Source: Papaver somniferum
Taxonomy: Eukaryota > Streptophyta > Magnoliopsida > Ranunculales > Papaveraceae
Direction of reading: 5' to 3'
NCBI RefSeq assembly: GCF_003573695.1
Contig: NW_020639929.1
Span: forward strand, 3,500,406-3,564,405
DNA length: 64,000 nt
The notes beneath the pieces are model-generated. The model saw only the letters and a program-made list of their open reading frames with translations. It made no database searches and had not been told where the DNA came from. A program made the translations under genes and the position numbers. Positions 33,323-45,365 of the stretch are shown here, piece by piece; position 1 is the stretch's first letter, and each line of letters begins with the position of its first letter.

Positions 33323-35194
33323 GTGATCTTTGGCTGGAGGATGAGATCAAAACTTGAGCGGTCCCTTGTGATTATAAAGATCCACTCAACTCTAGGATGG
33401 AATCTGTATTACAAAGCTATATCCGTGAGCCACAAGGACCTGTATGATGGACGTTTTTAAAGTGGCGCCATCCACCATTGTATAGTTAAATCTAAATTGC
33501 ACTTTAATTATTAATTTTTAGGTTTTCCGTCTTTGTACTTTTTTATTTTATGTGTATTAAGTTCTGTTGTGTATGGGTGATCAATTTTTAATTTGATTCT
33601 CCTTTCTTCTCTTATTCCTCTTCATAAAAAAAGAAAAAAATAAAATCCATCATAAAATGATTTACAGTTTCTATTTCTTCATTGAGATTGTAATCACCAA
33701 AAATTGGTGTTAGCGCAATTTAATTTACATGCATGGTTGAAAAATCTATGGCCAATTTAATTCGTATCCTTGTTCGTTGTATAAGGATCATGTGATTTAT
33801 TGCCATGAGTGTCTTTTTTTTACGAGAAACCATCTATCAACCACAAAGTGGATTTTTCTTATGCGATAACTAAGTCGACAAATATTTTTATTTTTGTCGA
33901 TGCAATTTTGGTACCGGTATTGGTTTTTCCATCAATTCCGCGGAAGAAGATGTTAAAATTGGCATTCTAAGAAATTTTAGGCAATATTTTTTCTTCATAA
34001 TTTAACGATAATCGTTTAAACAAACCTTTACCAATCACAGTTTAATATTTTAATTAATAAACCATTGGTTTCCATTGCTTACAGGAAACCATGGATCCCT
34101 TAACAACGAAAATGATCTCTTATTTTCTTAAAAAGAGATTTGGTTTTCCCTATCGATCCCAAAGGGATATAAAGTATTATTATTATGATACAAACAATTG
34201 CAAATACATGAATTGCTGCATTCTTAAGGGATATAAAGTATTATTCCTCATAGTAAATCTCCAAAATTTAAATAGTTCCACTTGTAGTTGGAGTTGGACA
34301 CTAAAGATCAAAGGGCGTGCACCCGGCTTGTTAGCCTATCTCATTAGTCTTTGTGATGACTATACTTATCTTAAAATTAATTTATTTTGATGAAATAAAG
34401 TGTCCATAATTTCATTCTTAGGCGAATGGGTATCTCGTCGGCTTTATATGTCATTGGAGATTTATATATTTTCTTGCTTTAACCAACAAATCCATGGTTA
34501 ATTTTAAATTTGTATGTCAAGTAGACTACAATTTTATTTATTTATTTGGACATTTCCTTTATGGCTTTTGAAGTCATTATCTACAGTCCAACTGGTATTC
34601 CTAAAATCCAGAAATTATTATAAGTATATCCTCGAATTAATCAGATAATACTTTACAAAATTAATTTTTTTTGGGTTTTATGAGATGATTATATTTCCGC
34701 CATAATCAGGGGGAGACTATACACTACCGGAAAAAGCTGGTTTTAATTAACTTGAATGTTATATCAATTTCCCTCCCATCATGATCAAATTGAAAAAGGT
34801 TGTTATTAAATAGGCGTGAAAATATCTCATTTAGGTTTTTGTATAAGCTTTTGCCTCTTGAAGAGGAATATCCAGTCACATCTAACAAATAAGTAACGCT
34901 CAACAAGAGACTACAGGTAGTGCTCCAAATGAGTCTATCAACTACGATCCACATTCTCTTAGTTCATATTTCCTCACTGGAAGATGGAGAGATTATAATG
35001 CCCGCGGGCTGGTACCAATAATTATTTGAATTTTTTTATTATATACATTAATTTGAGAATTATGTGGGATTACAGTAAGTTAATATGATTGTCGATTATT
35101 CACAGTAGCTACTGAAATAAGAAATTATGGTTGTTTTTCAACCCTTTTGTAGAGAAATATCGACATATGTGATTGGTATGCACAAAATCCAAAT
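33323..35194. other. Non-coding, TE-like stretch
   Basis: Several frames up to 99 codons exist, but none resembles a known family or shows codon bias. GGGGGAGA at 34709 is polypurine-like. I see no gene here. Confidence 0.35.
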
Positions 35195-35735
35195 TATTCT
35201 CATGTGTCATGTTACTGTAGTACAAAACTTGGTTCCTATCTTTATTGCTTTGCTTCTGGCGATGACTTGTGTAGCTGATTCTGTTAATGTGGTGTTCATT
35301 CTGCAGAATGGAAATAAGAGGAAAATCAAGGAGGAGAAAAATGCAGTGATATCCGAGGAAGAGCAGAAAGCATATGAAGCAAAAATGTCCAGAAGACACC
35401 AAGTGGAGTTCGAGATACCATTTAAGAACGGTCTTCCTATGATGCTCTTACAGGAGTGAAGGATGCCAATGAGATAGTGGGGCATGTTCCTAAGATGAAA
35501 AACTAACTGATATATGGATCATAAAATATGATATAGTTGTTCATAAGTTTTTGAAGTTTTAAATGGCTAGGATTGTGGAATTTGTTGTGAATTGTCTGTC
35601 TAGTTGAGTTGTAGACATAATTTGAGATGAGAGGTATTAATGTTGTATGAATTTATGACAGGAATGGATTGGTTCATTTGGTTGCCTTAACTATTATATG
35701 CAGTTTGGATTGTGCTGACTAAGGCCATAACTAAG
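35195..35735 (+). pseudogene. Duplicated last exon and 3' end of BMS1-like gene
   Basis: This block is nearly identical to 45100-45590. It includes about 110 bases of the last intron, the acceptor TTCATTCTGCAG, the exon (35307-35459, ending KNGLPMMLLQE and stop) and about 270 bases of 3' region. It lacks two Arg codons present in the gene copy (KAYEAKMS against KAYERRAKMS). There are no upstream exons for it here, so it is an orphan fragment left by a tandem duplication about 10 kb upstream of the gene end. Confidence 0.8.
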
Positions 35736-35818
35736 TTTGGAGGTAATAGTGGAAACTTCACCTGGAAGCCTGTTTGTGAAGGCTTCCTTCTTTATCCAAA
35801 TTAAGTTTATGTCCACGA

Positions 35819-36119
35819 GTTATAACCCCAAAAGTGACACTATCTATCCATAAAAAATCCACCAAAGCCAACTTACATAAAAACCTAATGAAAACAAAAG
35901 TAACGCAAAACCCCCAAAGAATTTGATGAAACCAATTTTGGTTTCATCATAATACTTGACGAAACATCATAGAATTTGATGAAACCAATTTTGGTATGAA
36001 ATCAATTTTGAAATTTGGGGTTTTTTGTATAAATTTTGTTTAAAATGGAGTTTTAATGGATCCCAACATTTGAATGAGGTTTTTGTACCACAAGTTTGGC
36101 CACCTTGGGTTTTTATGAC
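35819..36119. mobile_element. Short MITE-like element with central palindrome
   Basis: The left edge GTTATAACCCCAAAAGTG and the reverse complement of the right edge GTCATAAAAACCCAAGGTGG are partly complementary. The centre holds the near-perfect palindrome at 35924-35949 (TGATGAAACCAAT with its complement, one mismatch) and a partial second copy at 35980. No target duplication is certain. Confidence 0.45.
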
Positions 36120-36989
36120 TAGTTCTTTAAGTTTGTGGTGAAACTGTTGGGGTTTTGCAAAACCCATATGGCTGAAAATACACTTAAGGTAACAATTTTG
36201 CAGCAGAAAACAATGATCTAATGCTGTCAAAACCGTGGCTAAAAGGCTGTTTCAGGATTAAAGTGTCTACAAGGTTGTTTATGGGTGAAAACTGCTTCTG
36301 CAGGTTTTAATAATTTTGAGTGTGTGTGGGTGAAAAGCGAATCTAAACCCAAAAAAATGTACTGCTCGTGGACTTCTTTGATTCGATAGATCAATCTGCA
36401 CAATCCTAGCCTAAACGAAGAAATGGCCGTTCAAGGTTTAATTCGGTCACAAAATGAAGGAGAAGGGTTAGTTTTAGGGAGGGAAGCGAAGAGAAGTGTT
36501 GAGACTGGTTGTGAAGGTGTGGTTACTTTACGACTTGTATCAGAAGGTGAAGCTGGCTAGCAGATGAAGAGCTAATCAGGTATTTTCTGGATACTTGTGT
36601 TCTTGTTTCCCCAAGACTTGTTTTCTGGTGGAAAATAGGGGAAACCTATTTATACAAGTCGTATGTAACGTAGCCTTGTGTCGCAAGATGTGGAAGTGGA
36701 GTAATGGGAAGGTGGTGTAACGTGTAACGTTGGAATTTATGTTTCCACGGTGGAGGAAACGTTTATTCCATTACACCAAGCCATTATTCACCATTACTCG
36801 CCGCCTTTCTTTATGACACTCTCTTATAACGGGCACATTGCATGCCGCATGTTGTAAACCGCCAGACCAATACCCTAGTGAGTTTCCCCCAGTTTGTATT
36901 TTATATCTCTAATGTTCTCGTGGAAAGCACGTTTCGTGGTAAGTCAAAGTCAAGGGACTTTCCGTGATGTTATTGGTTTTTAAATAGTG
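36120..36989 (-). other. LTR/promoter-like sequence on the minus strand
   Basis: Read in reverse, TTGTATAAATAGG (around 36647-36659) is a good TATA box and is followed by a leader-like region running to about 36150, where TGTTGGGG could be an LTR edge. No opposite LTR edge or coding region was identified. Confidence 0.3.
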
Positions 36990-38695
36990 CGATGGCCATG
37001 GCTTGGCATGTCCAAGGCTTGGAAGTAGAGCGCCATGCCATGGCGCGGGCGTGGTTTGGCCATGACATGGTAGTGGAGTGGTCACGGCATGTGCATGAAG
37101 CGGTCGTGGCCTGGGAAAGGAGCATCCATGGCATGGAATTGGCGCGGCATGGATCGGCATGGAGATGGCGCGACATGGCATGGTGATGGAGCGGCCTAGG
37201 CGTGATCATGGAGCAGCCGTGACATGGCACGGTGATGGAGCGGTCTAGGCGCGGGCAACGAGCGTCCATGGCTCGGCCAAGGCACGAGCATGGAGCGTCC
37301 ATGGCTCGGCCAAGGCACGAGCATGGAGCGTCCATGGCTCGGCCAAGGCACGAGCATGGAGCGTCCATGGCTCGGCCAAGGCATGAGCATGGAGCGGCCA
37401 ATGAAATGGCATGGGCATGGAGCGGCCAAGGCTTGGCATGAGCGTAGAGCGGCTAAGGCAAAGACACGGGCATGGAGCGTCCATAGATCAGACATAGCAT
37501 GAGCGCGGAGCGGCCAATGCAATGGCATGGTCATGAAGCGGCCATGGCTCGTCCAAGGCATGAGCGTGGAGCGGACAATGACACATGCATGGAGCGGCCA
37601 TGTCTTGTCCAAGGCATGAGCGTGGAGCGGCCAATGACACGGTCTTGGAGCGGCCATGGCATGGGCATGGAGCGTCCATGGATCGGCCAAGGTATGAGCA
37701 TGGAGCGTCCAATAGAATAGCATAGGCATGGAGCAGCCATGGCTCGACCAAGGCTTGGAATGAGCGTAGAGCGGCCAAGGAAAACGGAGCGGCCATGGCA
37801 TGTGCATGGAGCGGCCATGGCTCGGCCACGGAGCGGCCAATGCAATGGCATGGTCATGGAGCGGTCATGACATGGGCATGGTGTGGCCATGGATCGGCCA
37901 AGGCATGAGCGCGAAGCGTCCAATGAAATGGCATGGTCATGGAGCGTCCATGGCTCGACCAAGGCTTGGCATGTGCGTAGAGCGGCCAAGGCAAACAGAT
38001 CGGGCATGTAGCGGACATGGCTCGACCAAGGCTTGGCATGAGCGCGGAGCGGCTAATTCAATGGCATGGGCATGAAGCGGACATGGATCGGCCAAGGCTT
38101 GGCATGAGCGCGGAGCGGCCAATGCAATGGCATGGGCATGAAGCGGCCATGGCTCGGCCAAGGCATGGCATGAGCGCGGAGCGGCCCATGCAATGGCATC
38201 GGCATTGAGAGGCCATGGCTCGGACAAGGCTTGACATGAGCGCGGAGCGGCCAATGCACATGGAACGGTTTTTCCCGGTATGGGAATTGAGCGTCCATGG
38301 CTCGGGTTTGGCAAGCTCAGGTTTAGTGTGGCGCAATGGCCGAGTTATGGTTTGGAAGGGCCAAGGCTTTAGAATGGCGCAACGGCCGAGTTGTGTCTTA
38401 GCAAGGACAAGTCTTTGGAATGGCGCGACGGCCGAGTTGTGGCTTGGCAAGGCCAAGGATTTTAGAATGGCGCAACGGTCGAGTTGTGTCTTGGCAAGGC
38501 CAAGACTTTAAAATGGCGCAGCGGCCGAGTTGTGGCTTGGCAGAGCCAGGGATTTAAAATGGCGCAGCGGCCGAGGTTTGGCTTGGAAAGGCCAAGTCTT
38601 TTTAGAATGGCGCAGCGGCCGAGTTGTGGCTTGGCAATGCGAAGGCTTTTAGAATGGCAACGGCCGATTTGTGGCTTGGCAAGGCCAAGGCCTTA
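36990..38695. repeat. GC-rich minisatellite, two unit families
   Basis: Part one (about 36990-38300) is built of GAGCGGCCATGGC / GGCATGAGCATGG modules. Within it, 37262-37394 has four perfect 33-bp units (core ATGGAGCGTCCATGGCTCGG). Part two (about 38320-38695) has about eight units of 45-47 bp with core GCGCAACGGCCGAGTTGTGG. Composition is sharply more GC-rich than all flanks. Because 33 is a multiple of three and the units lack stops, long open frames appear on both strands; these are not genes. Confidence 0.85.
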
Positions 38696-39957
38696 AAAAA
38701 TATATGGGGTGGATATGGATAACCTATCGAGAATTGGGTTGCTTTATGCACTAGCTCTGGATAAACGTATTGGATGGCCCAATACGTGTTTAAGTGGATG
38801 GTCTTTGCATATACGACCCTACTTCCTTACGAGGTGACGCCATATTAAATGCAAGGCTTTTACGATTTTATCCTTGATCTAAAAACCACCATCAACAAAG
38901 GTTTGTTCGGTTTAGGAAACTTGTATGAAGGTTTGGAGGAGTGTTTTCCAAGTTTAGGTTTTCCTAATTAAGGTGGAAGACTATTCTTAGAAGTTCTCTA
39001 AGACTTGGGGAGTAAGGATTCATCTACTATATAAGAGGGCTTATATGGTGAGTATATGTTAACCTCTTGGCAATTCTATTATAGAATCATCTCAGGGACG
39101 AAAGTGAACGAGGTTCACAACCATTATGTCCTATAATGGTGGGTGATGGGACATAATCTATGTGAGAAGAGTGACTTGTAGTGAGAGCGAGTATGGGAGA
39201 AACCTAGGGTTTCTAGGATTCATGAGAAGCTAAAATTCATGGTGTTCTTCATGTTCTTTTCTAAAGTCGAGGCAACCATGGCGGTGGAGGTTTATGGAAG
39301 AAGAAGAACAAAGGAAGAGGTAAACTCTTCGTAGTATGTCTTGTTGTTTCTAACGTTTAGCGCTAGTGGGTTACATAACTAGTTGATTATACGATGTGTG
39401 TTTATGTAATAACTTGTTATGATAATGATGAAAGATTCTCGGAATGGTTTTGGTCATGGATGTAGCCTTCAAAGGTGAACCACGTATTCTTTATGTTGTG
39501 TGTCTATTATCGCATTGATCATATATTAGTGCTAGTAGTATTCGATCATGCTAATCTAAATATGTAAGTAAAGGATTCAAGCTAAGTTATCTAAAATAGG
39601 ATGTTTCACGGAATTCACTTTTATAGAAACATGCCGGTTCGAGATTACCGTAACCTCGGTTTCCCGACAAGTGGTGCGGTGGGCGTGGATAAAGATGGTA
39701 ATGACTCAGTAATTTGAACAAGAGGTTTCAAAGAAGAGAAAATCTTGGTTCATAGCGGAATGATGTAGATCATGAACATGAAGAGTAAATCAAGACCGAA
39801 CAAAGAATAAGACGGCATCAATAAATATTCGACAACTTTGTTTGATGTGTCTATGGTCCGTATTGAATATGTTTTCTTTATAAGAGAAGATCGTTCGTAG
39901 GTTCAATTGGCGTCCGCAATATTGTCAGGAGAATGTTTTGAATCATGGTGGTTCTAA
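38696..39957 (+). other. LTR/leader-like sequence after the minisatellite
   Basis: CTACTATATAAGAGG near 39028 is a plausible plus-strand TATA box. It is followed by a leader with ATGGCGGTGGAGG-type short frames and a GTAAAC donor-like site at 39319. Together with the minisatellite it may be the long terminal repeat of a gypsy-type element, but no second copy is in the window. Confidence 0.3.
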
Positions 39958-40616
39958 GTGACAATCCTTCATACACAACATATTAATATTGTAGCATATT
40001 TTGTCTACATGGAGGATGACTCAAGATTGTTGGTTCTTGGAGTTGGTGAAATCAATCTGAAATTATTTGATAACTCAGATAAAATAATGACAAGTGTTAG
40101 ACATGTGTCGAAGAAGAAGTATTCTACGAAGGTGGGATAATGAGTGGTCATGACGACGAAGTAGTTTGATACAAGTCATGAAGAAACTTGTATAAATTAT
40201 ATGAAGAAGTTGTTTGTGATGAGGTTAGAAGATCGACAAATAACGATTCCGGTGGTGTAAGTGAAAAGGAGGAATTTGTCTTAGGATGTGGTTCAATCTC
40301 AAAGTACTAAGACAATTTTGTTTGTGCTAGTGATGATCCTGAACCACACATGAATATTTTAGGCTGCCAATGGGTTTATAGGATTAAGCTCAGATCGGAT
40401 GGGAAAGTAGATAGATATAAATCCAGATTAGTGGCACTTGGTTATAATCATCAAGATGAAATTGATTATGGTGAAACTTTTAGTCCTGTAGTCAAATCTA
40501 CCACAATAAGGGTAGTTCCCACAATAACAATTACTATAGGTTGGTATATTAGGAAGTTGGATATATCCAATGCTTTTTTACATGGAGATTTGCATGAAGA
40601 TGTAAATATGCACTGA
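39958..40616 (+). pseudogene. Ty1/copia pol scraps
   Basis: Two copia pieces lie close together. Frame 39958-40140 carries VLGVGEINLKLFDNSDKI and VRHVSKKK, typical of the segment between protease and the pre-integrase zinc region. Frame 40350-40616 is the start of the copia reverse transcriptase (RVT_2): WVYRIKLRSDGKVDRYKSRL, LVALGY, FSPVVKSTTIRV, then LDISNAFLHGDL. Everything between (integrase core) and after (catalytic YVDD block) is missing. It is a deletion derivative with no capacity to move. Confidence 0.8.
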
Positions 40617-41096
40617 AGCGCCCCCAAAGATAGCAGCTGACTAATCCAAGAGATTAACTAAATAAGAGGCAATAAAAATATAAATCTTTTACTTAAACAC
40701 TCAATTAAGAAATTTGCTACAAAACTTAATCCAAAACTAGCCCCGCTCTGATATATATATATAGAACTCCTCTCAAATGATATATATACAATAGTCTTTT
40801 GGTTTACAAATAGAATAAACAACATAACGAACATATCAGAAGTTAACCAACTAATAGATTCAAATAGAATAAACAACATAATAAACATATCGGAATTTTA
40901 TAAACACCACTCCGTCTCAGACTCAGAAAGAAGATAGAAAAACCTAACCCTCAATTGTCGGTTCTCTCGATCGAATAAGATTTTGTCTCCGATCAAGGTG
41001 ATTGATTCTTCTTTTATCTTTTCTTTATCTATGTTGGGTTTTGTTTTAATAACTATTTATCGATCTGTGTGTGTTCCTTTTAGGGTTTTTGAAAAA
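40617..41096 (+). promoter_or_regulatory. BMS1-like upstream region and 5'UTR intron
   Basis: The likely leader starts near 40920-40960. A donor AAG/GTGATT at about 40997 and acceptor CTTTTAG at about 41083 define a short intron just before the ATG, a common arrangement in plant housekeeping genes. A degenerate direct repeat with core AATAGAATAAACAACATAA occurs at about 40810 and 40864. The promoter proper is squeezed between the copia scrap and the leader. Confidence 0.4.
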
Positions 41097-44000
41097 ATGC
41101 CACCCCTAATTTATCGTCAAGCAGATTTCGAAATACATAGAGACTTCAGAGATGAGTATGAAGACGACGATTTGGGGGATGGCAACATATTTCCAAATCA
41201 AACACCATATGCCCCCCATGAAATGGTTGATGATGGACCAGCGCCGCCTATTATTGTTGTAGTTCAAGGACCTCCCAATGTCAGTAATACAATTTACAAT
41301 TTTTTTTTTTTTTTTTCAGATTAAAATTAATCATCCATGTGTGTTGTAGGTTGGGAAATCTTTGCTGATTAAATCTCTAGTCAAGTATTTTAATAATTCG
41401 GTACAGTTGAATGATCTCCAAGGCCCCAACACTATCAGAATAGGTTTGTCTGTTTTTTACATAGATTCATTAATCATCTGAGTACCATAATTAGTGGGAT
41501 AACTTATTGGTTATGCTTATTGTTTTGTAGATGGGACAAGTAGGATACAGTTTGTCGAATGCGCTGATGATATTAATGCCATGCTTGATGCTTCAAAATA
41601 TGCCGATCTAGTATTGCTACTGGTTGATGCAAGCTTTGAGTTCGAAGCGGTGGGTTAGCTATTTCTTCTTTACATTCCTATTTATGAATCAATTTGGATG
41701 ACAAATGCTTTTGTTCATTTCAGGAAACATTTGAGTTTCTTAACATTTTACAAGCGCACGGCCTTCCAAAGATTATGGGTGTTTTTACACATCTTGACAA
41801 GTTCAATGATGAGAATAAACTCAAGGAAACCAAAGAGCGTCTCCAGGATCATTTCAGGACTGAAATATGTCAAGGGGCAAGAATATACAATTTAACTGGT
41901 CTTGATCATGGATTGTAAGTTTCGTTTGATTGATATTGCAAAGTTGGTTCTTGTATTTCATGCCCACACTATCTCATTATCCACTCTATGATTATAACAG
42001 GTACAAAATGCTGGAATTACAAAAACTAGTACAAGACATAAAGATGATTGAATTCCCTACCTTGTCATGGCGAGTGGCACGTCCTTATGTGCTGGTAGAT
42101 CGTTTTGAAGATGTCACTCCTCTAGAAGAAATGCAGAAGGATGCAAATTGCAAGAGAAACATAAGTCTGTATGGTTATCTTCGAGGTGGTAATATTAACA
42201 GTGGAGCTAAGGTACTTCCTTTTACTAGGTTAATGCGAGTTTTTCAAATCATGATATCTTTCATCCATGAAACGTCATATAATCCATTATTTTTGTTTAA
42301 TAAAATACTTGTAGATGTGGCATGGATATGTTCCATAGTTTGTACCTAGTTAGCTTTCACAAAAAAACTCAACTTTCTGTTGTGGTGTTTGATGTTAGAA
42401 ACAAGCCCGGGTAACTTCACTGCATGTGTAGATTATCTTCCCTGAGTTTAGGTATATGGTAGGATTTTATGTCGTTTCTGTTAATTTTTGATGTTCAGTA
42501 TGTTACAAGTAACAGTATTAAGTGAATATTTGGGTCAGAGTTACTGCTAGCTTTTTCATTTACTTGAAACACAAATGACAAAATCCCGAGTCTTAGATGC
42601 CTCTTTTGTGCAACAATGAGGGAGCGCAAAACGAATCTGTTGCAAAGAAAAGAGGATACTTATTGTTTTGTTTCCACTTCTTCTACCACAAACTTCATTA
42701 TTCTTCAAACTAACTTAAGGGTTTATTGCGCCAGGTACATATTGCTGGTGCTGGTGACTTTCATTTAGCTAGTGTTACAATCTCAGCTGATCCCTGTCCT
42801 TTATCTATTGAAATGAAAGAAGGAAATGATCCTGTTGATCCGACCCAGATGGAGATTGAAAGTTTTAGAACAGGGACATATCTAAGGTTGGAGGTTTGTG
42901 ACATTCCTTCTGGGATGGTTAAGAATTTTAATCCTTGTCATCCGATTCTTGTTGGAGGTATCAGTCTTGAAGAGGAAAATGTTGGTTATATGCAGGTTAT
43001 GCCTTTTCTACCTTATTTTTCTTATTCGATGTATGTTTTTTTATTTCACGGTTTAGAAAATTTAAACCCAATTGTACAGTTAGATACTTAGATATGATAA
43101 TGAAGGAGCTTTTATTTGAAATTTGAGTATGATTTGATAGTTATGCATTCATGCCAGTTTCCTGCTAACTCAACTGAACATTGGTTGTTCATCCAGGCGA
43201 GGCTTAAGCGACATGAGTGGCACAGGAAACTGTTGAAGTCAAGAGATCCAATCACTGTGTCAGCTGGTTGGAGACGTTACCAGATAAAACCTATTTATGC
43301 CATGGAAACTGGTGTTATACGGCTTCTGAAGTTCACTCCCGAACATAATCACTGTGTTGCTATGTTTTGGGGCCCTCTTGCACCTCCCCTTACCAGAATT
43401 GTTGTTGTGCAGAGTAATAAGGTCTGATGTATTCCACTTGAACTTGTTACTTGTATAATTTGTTTTGCAGCGAAAAAGGGCTTATCAATATAAGTTGTGG
43501 AACCAACCATATGTCTAAATTCATATAACTATTACTTGATTCCCAGAAATCATTTAGACAAAGATCAGAGAAAAATAAAATAATGAATTTCATAGGCTTT
43601 ACCTATTTTAGGGTTAAATGAATAGAGTTCCTTTCCATCATGGTGTATATTATTGCATCTACCCTTTCAAATATCTTTATTTTTTTATTTTTTTTGCAAT
43701 TTGCAGTTGGTATCTGTGATAGTTTGATGCATGTTATTAATCTGAGAATGCATATTGAAAATATTGTGGATTTGCTCGTATCTTCTATTCTTATTGTTTG
43801 TGGGATGGTTTGCGTTTTGAATCAGGAGATGTTTCGGGTAGCAGCAAAGGCTGTCATTCTTGGCTCTAAGCCTGCCATGAAGATAATGAAGAAAATCAAG
43901 CAGAAAGGAACTCCCCTTAAACTCTTAAGTAGCAGGACTGCTCTTATTGATTTTACACCAGCTACTGAAGTTTCTAAGTACAAAGGTCAACCTATTCAAA

Positions 44001-45365
44001 CTGCGAGTGGGATTCGGGGAAAGGTTAAGAAGGTTTGTGATAAGCGTAGATTAAATATAGTTCTCTATTGTCTATCTAGATTACAGAGCCACAGGTTTCG
44101 ATCCATTTGCTTTTGTGATACTATAATTCATGAAAGAATGCACTTTATGGTGGTCGTTCCTAACTAAAGTCAAATATATGATGTATCGTTTCTATGTTTT
44201 CCACAGCTGTTTGGTATGCTAGAGTTTGATTTGAACTGTTTCTCCAAGTGAATGTTCAAATTGTATATTCTCTTTGGTTGATCTGTTTTCGGCTTATCGG
44301 GAGCTCCCGCGTTAGTCTGAACTTTTCCCTTTGTGTTTCTAATGTTATTGGCATTGGGCAGGCCTCAAAAAGAGAGGGGATTGCCAAATGTGCATTCAAG
44401 TACAGAATTGGTATGGGTGATATTGTTTTCATGCGTGTGTGGCGTCAAGTTGAGGCTCCTCGCTTCTTCAACCTGTTATCAACTGCGGTGGAACCATGTG
44501 ATTCTATTGTTCCTGTTAACAAGGATTCACTCAAAAAGGTAATTTTTTAATCTGAAGTTAGATGGTTAATGCTTACGAATTATGCCTGACCTCTCTTTTG
44601 TCGAAAATCTCAGGATGACCCTTCTCAGAGGCAGGTTGAACTTGAACAACGTCGTGGTGTGGACATTATTGATGGGGAGCCTCTCTCGTATTCATGTTCA
44701 AGTCCTCTAACACTCCTCTACAATATTAAGAATATGGTATGACCTCCTAGGCTCTTTTAGTCCTTTCCATAATCACCTGTCCAAACCCCCTGTTAAAATA
44801 GTCAAATTCTCAGCTCCTTTCGGTATTGAAATATTCAATATTTGCTGGGATTGCCTGATAGGTAATTCAGATTACCTATATCCCATATATGAAAGTATAA
44901 TGCAGAGCTATGGCTCTTATGGTCCTTCTAGGTCAGATTTTGCACTGTTGAACTTTCTGCAACTTCTTGTAAGTTGTACCTGCTGCCTGTTATTGATTTT
45001 AAACATACTGCTAGTCAGTAGTTAGTTGTAGAATGAGGTATTATTTGAGAATTATCAGAGAGGAAAACATCCTCACCATATGTCGGGGGTTGATGATTTT
45101 CATGTGTCACCTTACTGTAGTGCAAAACTTGGTTCCTATCTTTATTGCTTTCCTTCTGGCGATGGCTTGTGTAGCTGATTCTGTTAATGTGGTGTTCATT
45201 CTGCAGAATAAAAATAAGAGGGAAATCAAGAAGGAGAAAAATGTGGAGATATCCGAGGAAGAGCAGAAAGCGTATGAACGACGAGCAAAAATGTCCAGAA
45301 GACACCAAGTGGAGTTCGAGATACCATATAAGAACGGTCTTCCTATGATGCTCTTACAGGAGTGA
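41097..45365 (+). CDS. BMS1: BMS1-like ribosome-biogenesis GTPase, short form
   Basis: Eleven exons with matching phases: 41097-41279, 41350-41443, 41531-41649, 41724-41914, 42001-42211, 42735-42995, 43197-43421, 43826-44032, 44362-44538, 44614-44736, 45207-45365; 649 residues and no internal stop. The P-loop GPPNVGKS (58-65) spans the first junction; THLD (154-157) is the BMS1 form of the base-specificity motif. AARP2CN follows (about 225-305; ISLYGYLRGG), then the RIBIOP_C/DUF663 domain (about 310-556; FRTGTYLRLEV, WRRYQIKPIYA, FWGPLAPP, SGIRGKVKK). BMS1 acts in the nucleolus in 18S rRNA processing and 40S assembly with Rcl1. Usual plant BMS1 is about 1150-1200 residues; here the acidic middle is absent and exon 6 runs straight from AARP2CN to RIBIOP_C. 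The C-terminal tail after VNKDSLKK also differs. It could be a functional paralogue or a young pseudogene. Confidence 0.85.

Noticed and set aside
34091..34390. 99-codon frame starting after an acceptor-like CTTACAG
   Set aside because: No family resemblance, no codon bias and internal repetition of AAGGGATATAAAGTATTA; more likely old transposon sequence.
35127..35459. 110-codon frame, and the similar one at 45033-45365, as stand-alone genes
   Set aside because: The first half is intron sequence ending in a good acceptor (CTGCAG); only the last part is exon 11 of the BMS1-like gene or its duplicate.
37196..37840. 214-codon minus-strand open frame and several other long frames on both strands (36970-38700)
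   Set aside because: They lie in a minisatellite whose units have lengths divisible by three and few stop-forming strings. All frames read as repetitive low-complexity peptides with no domain.
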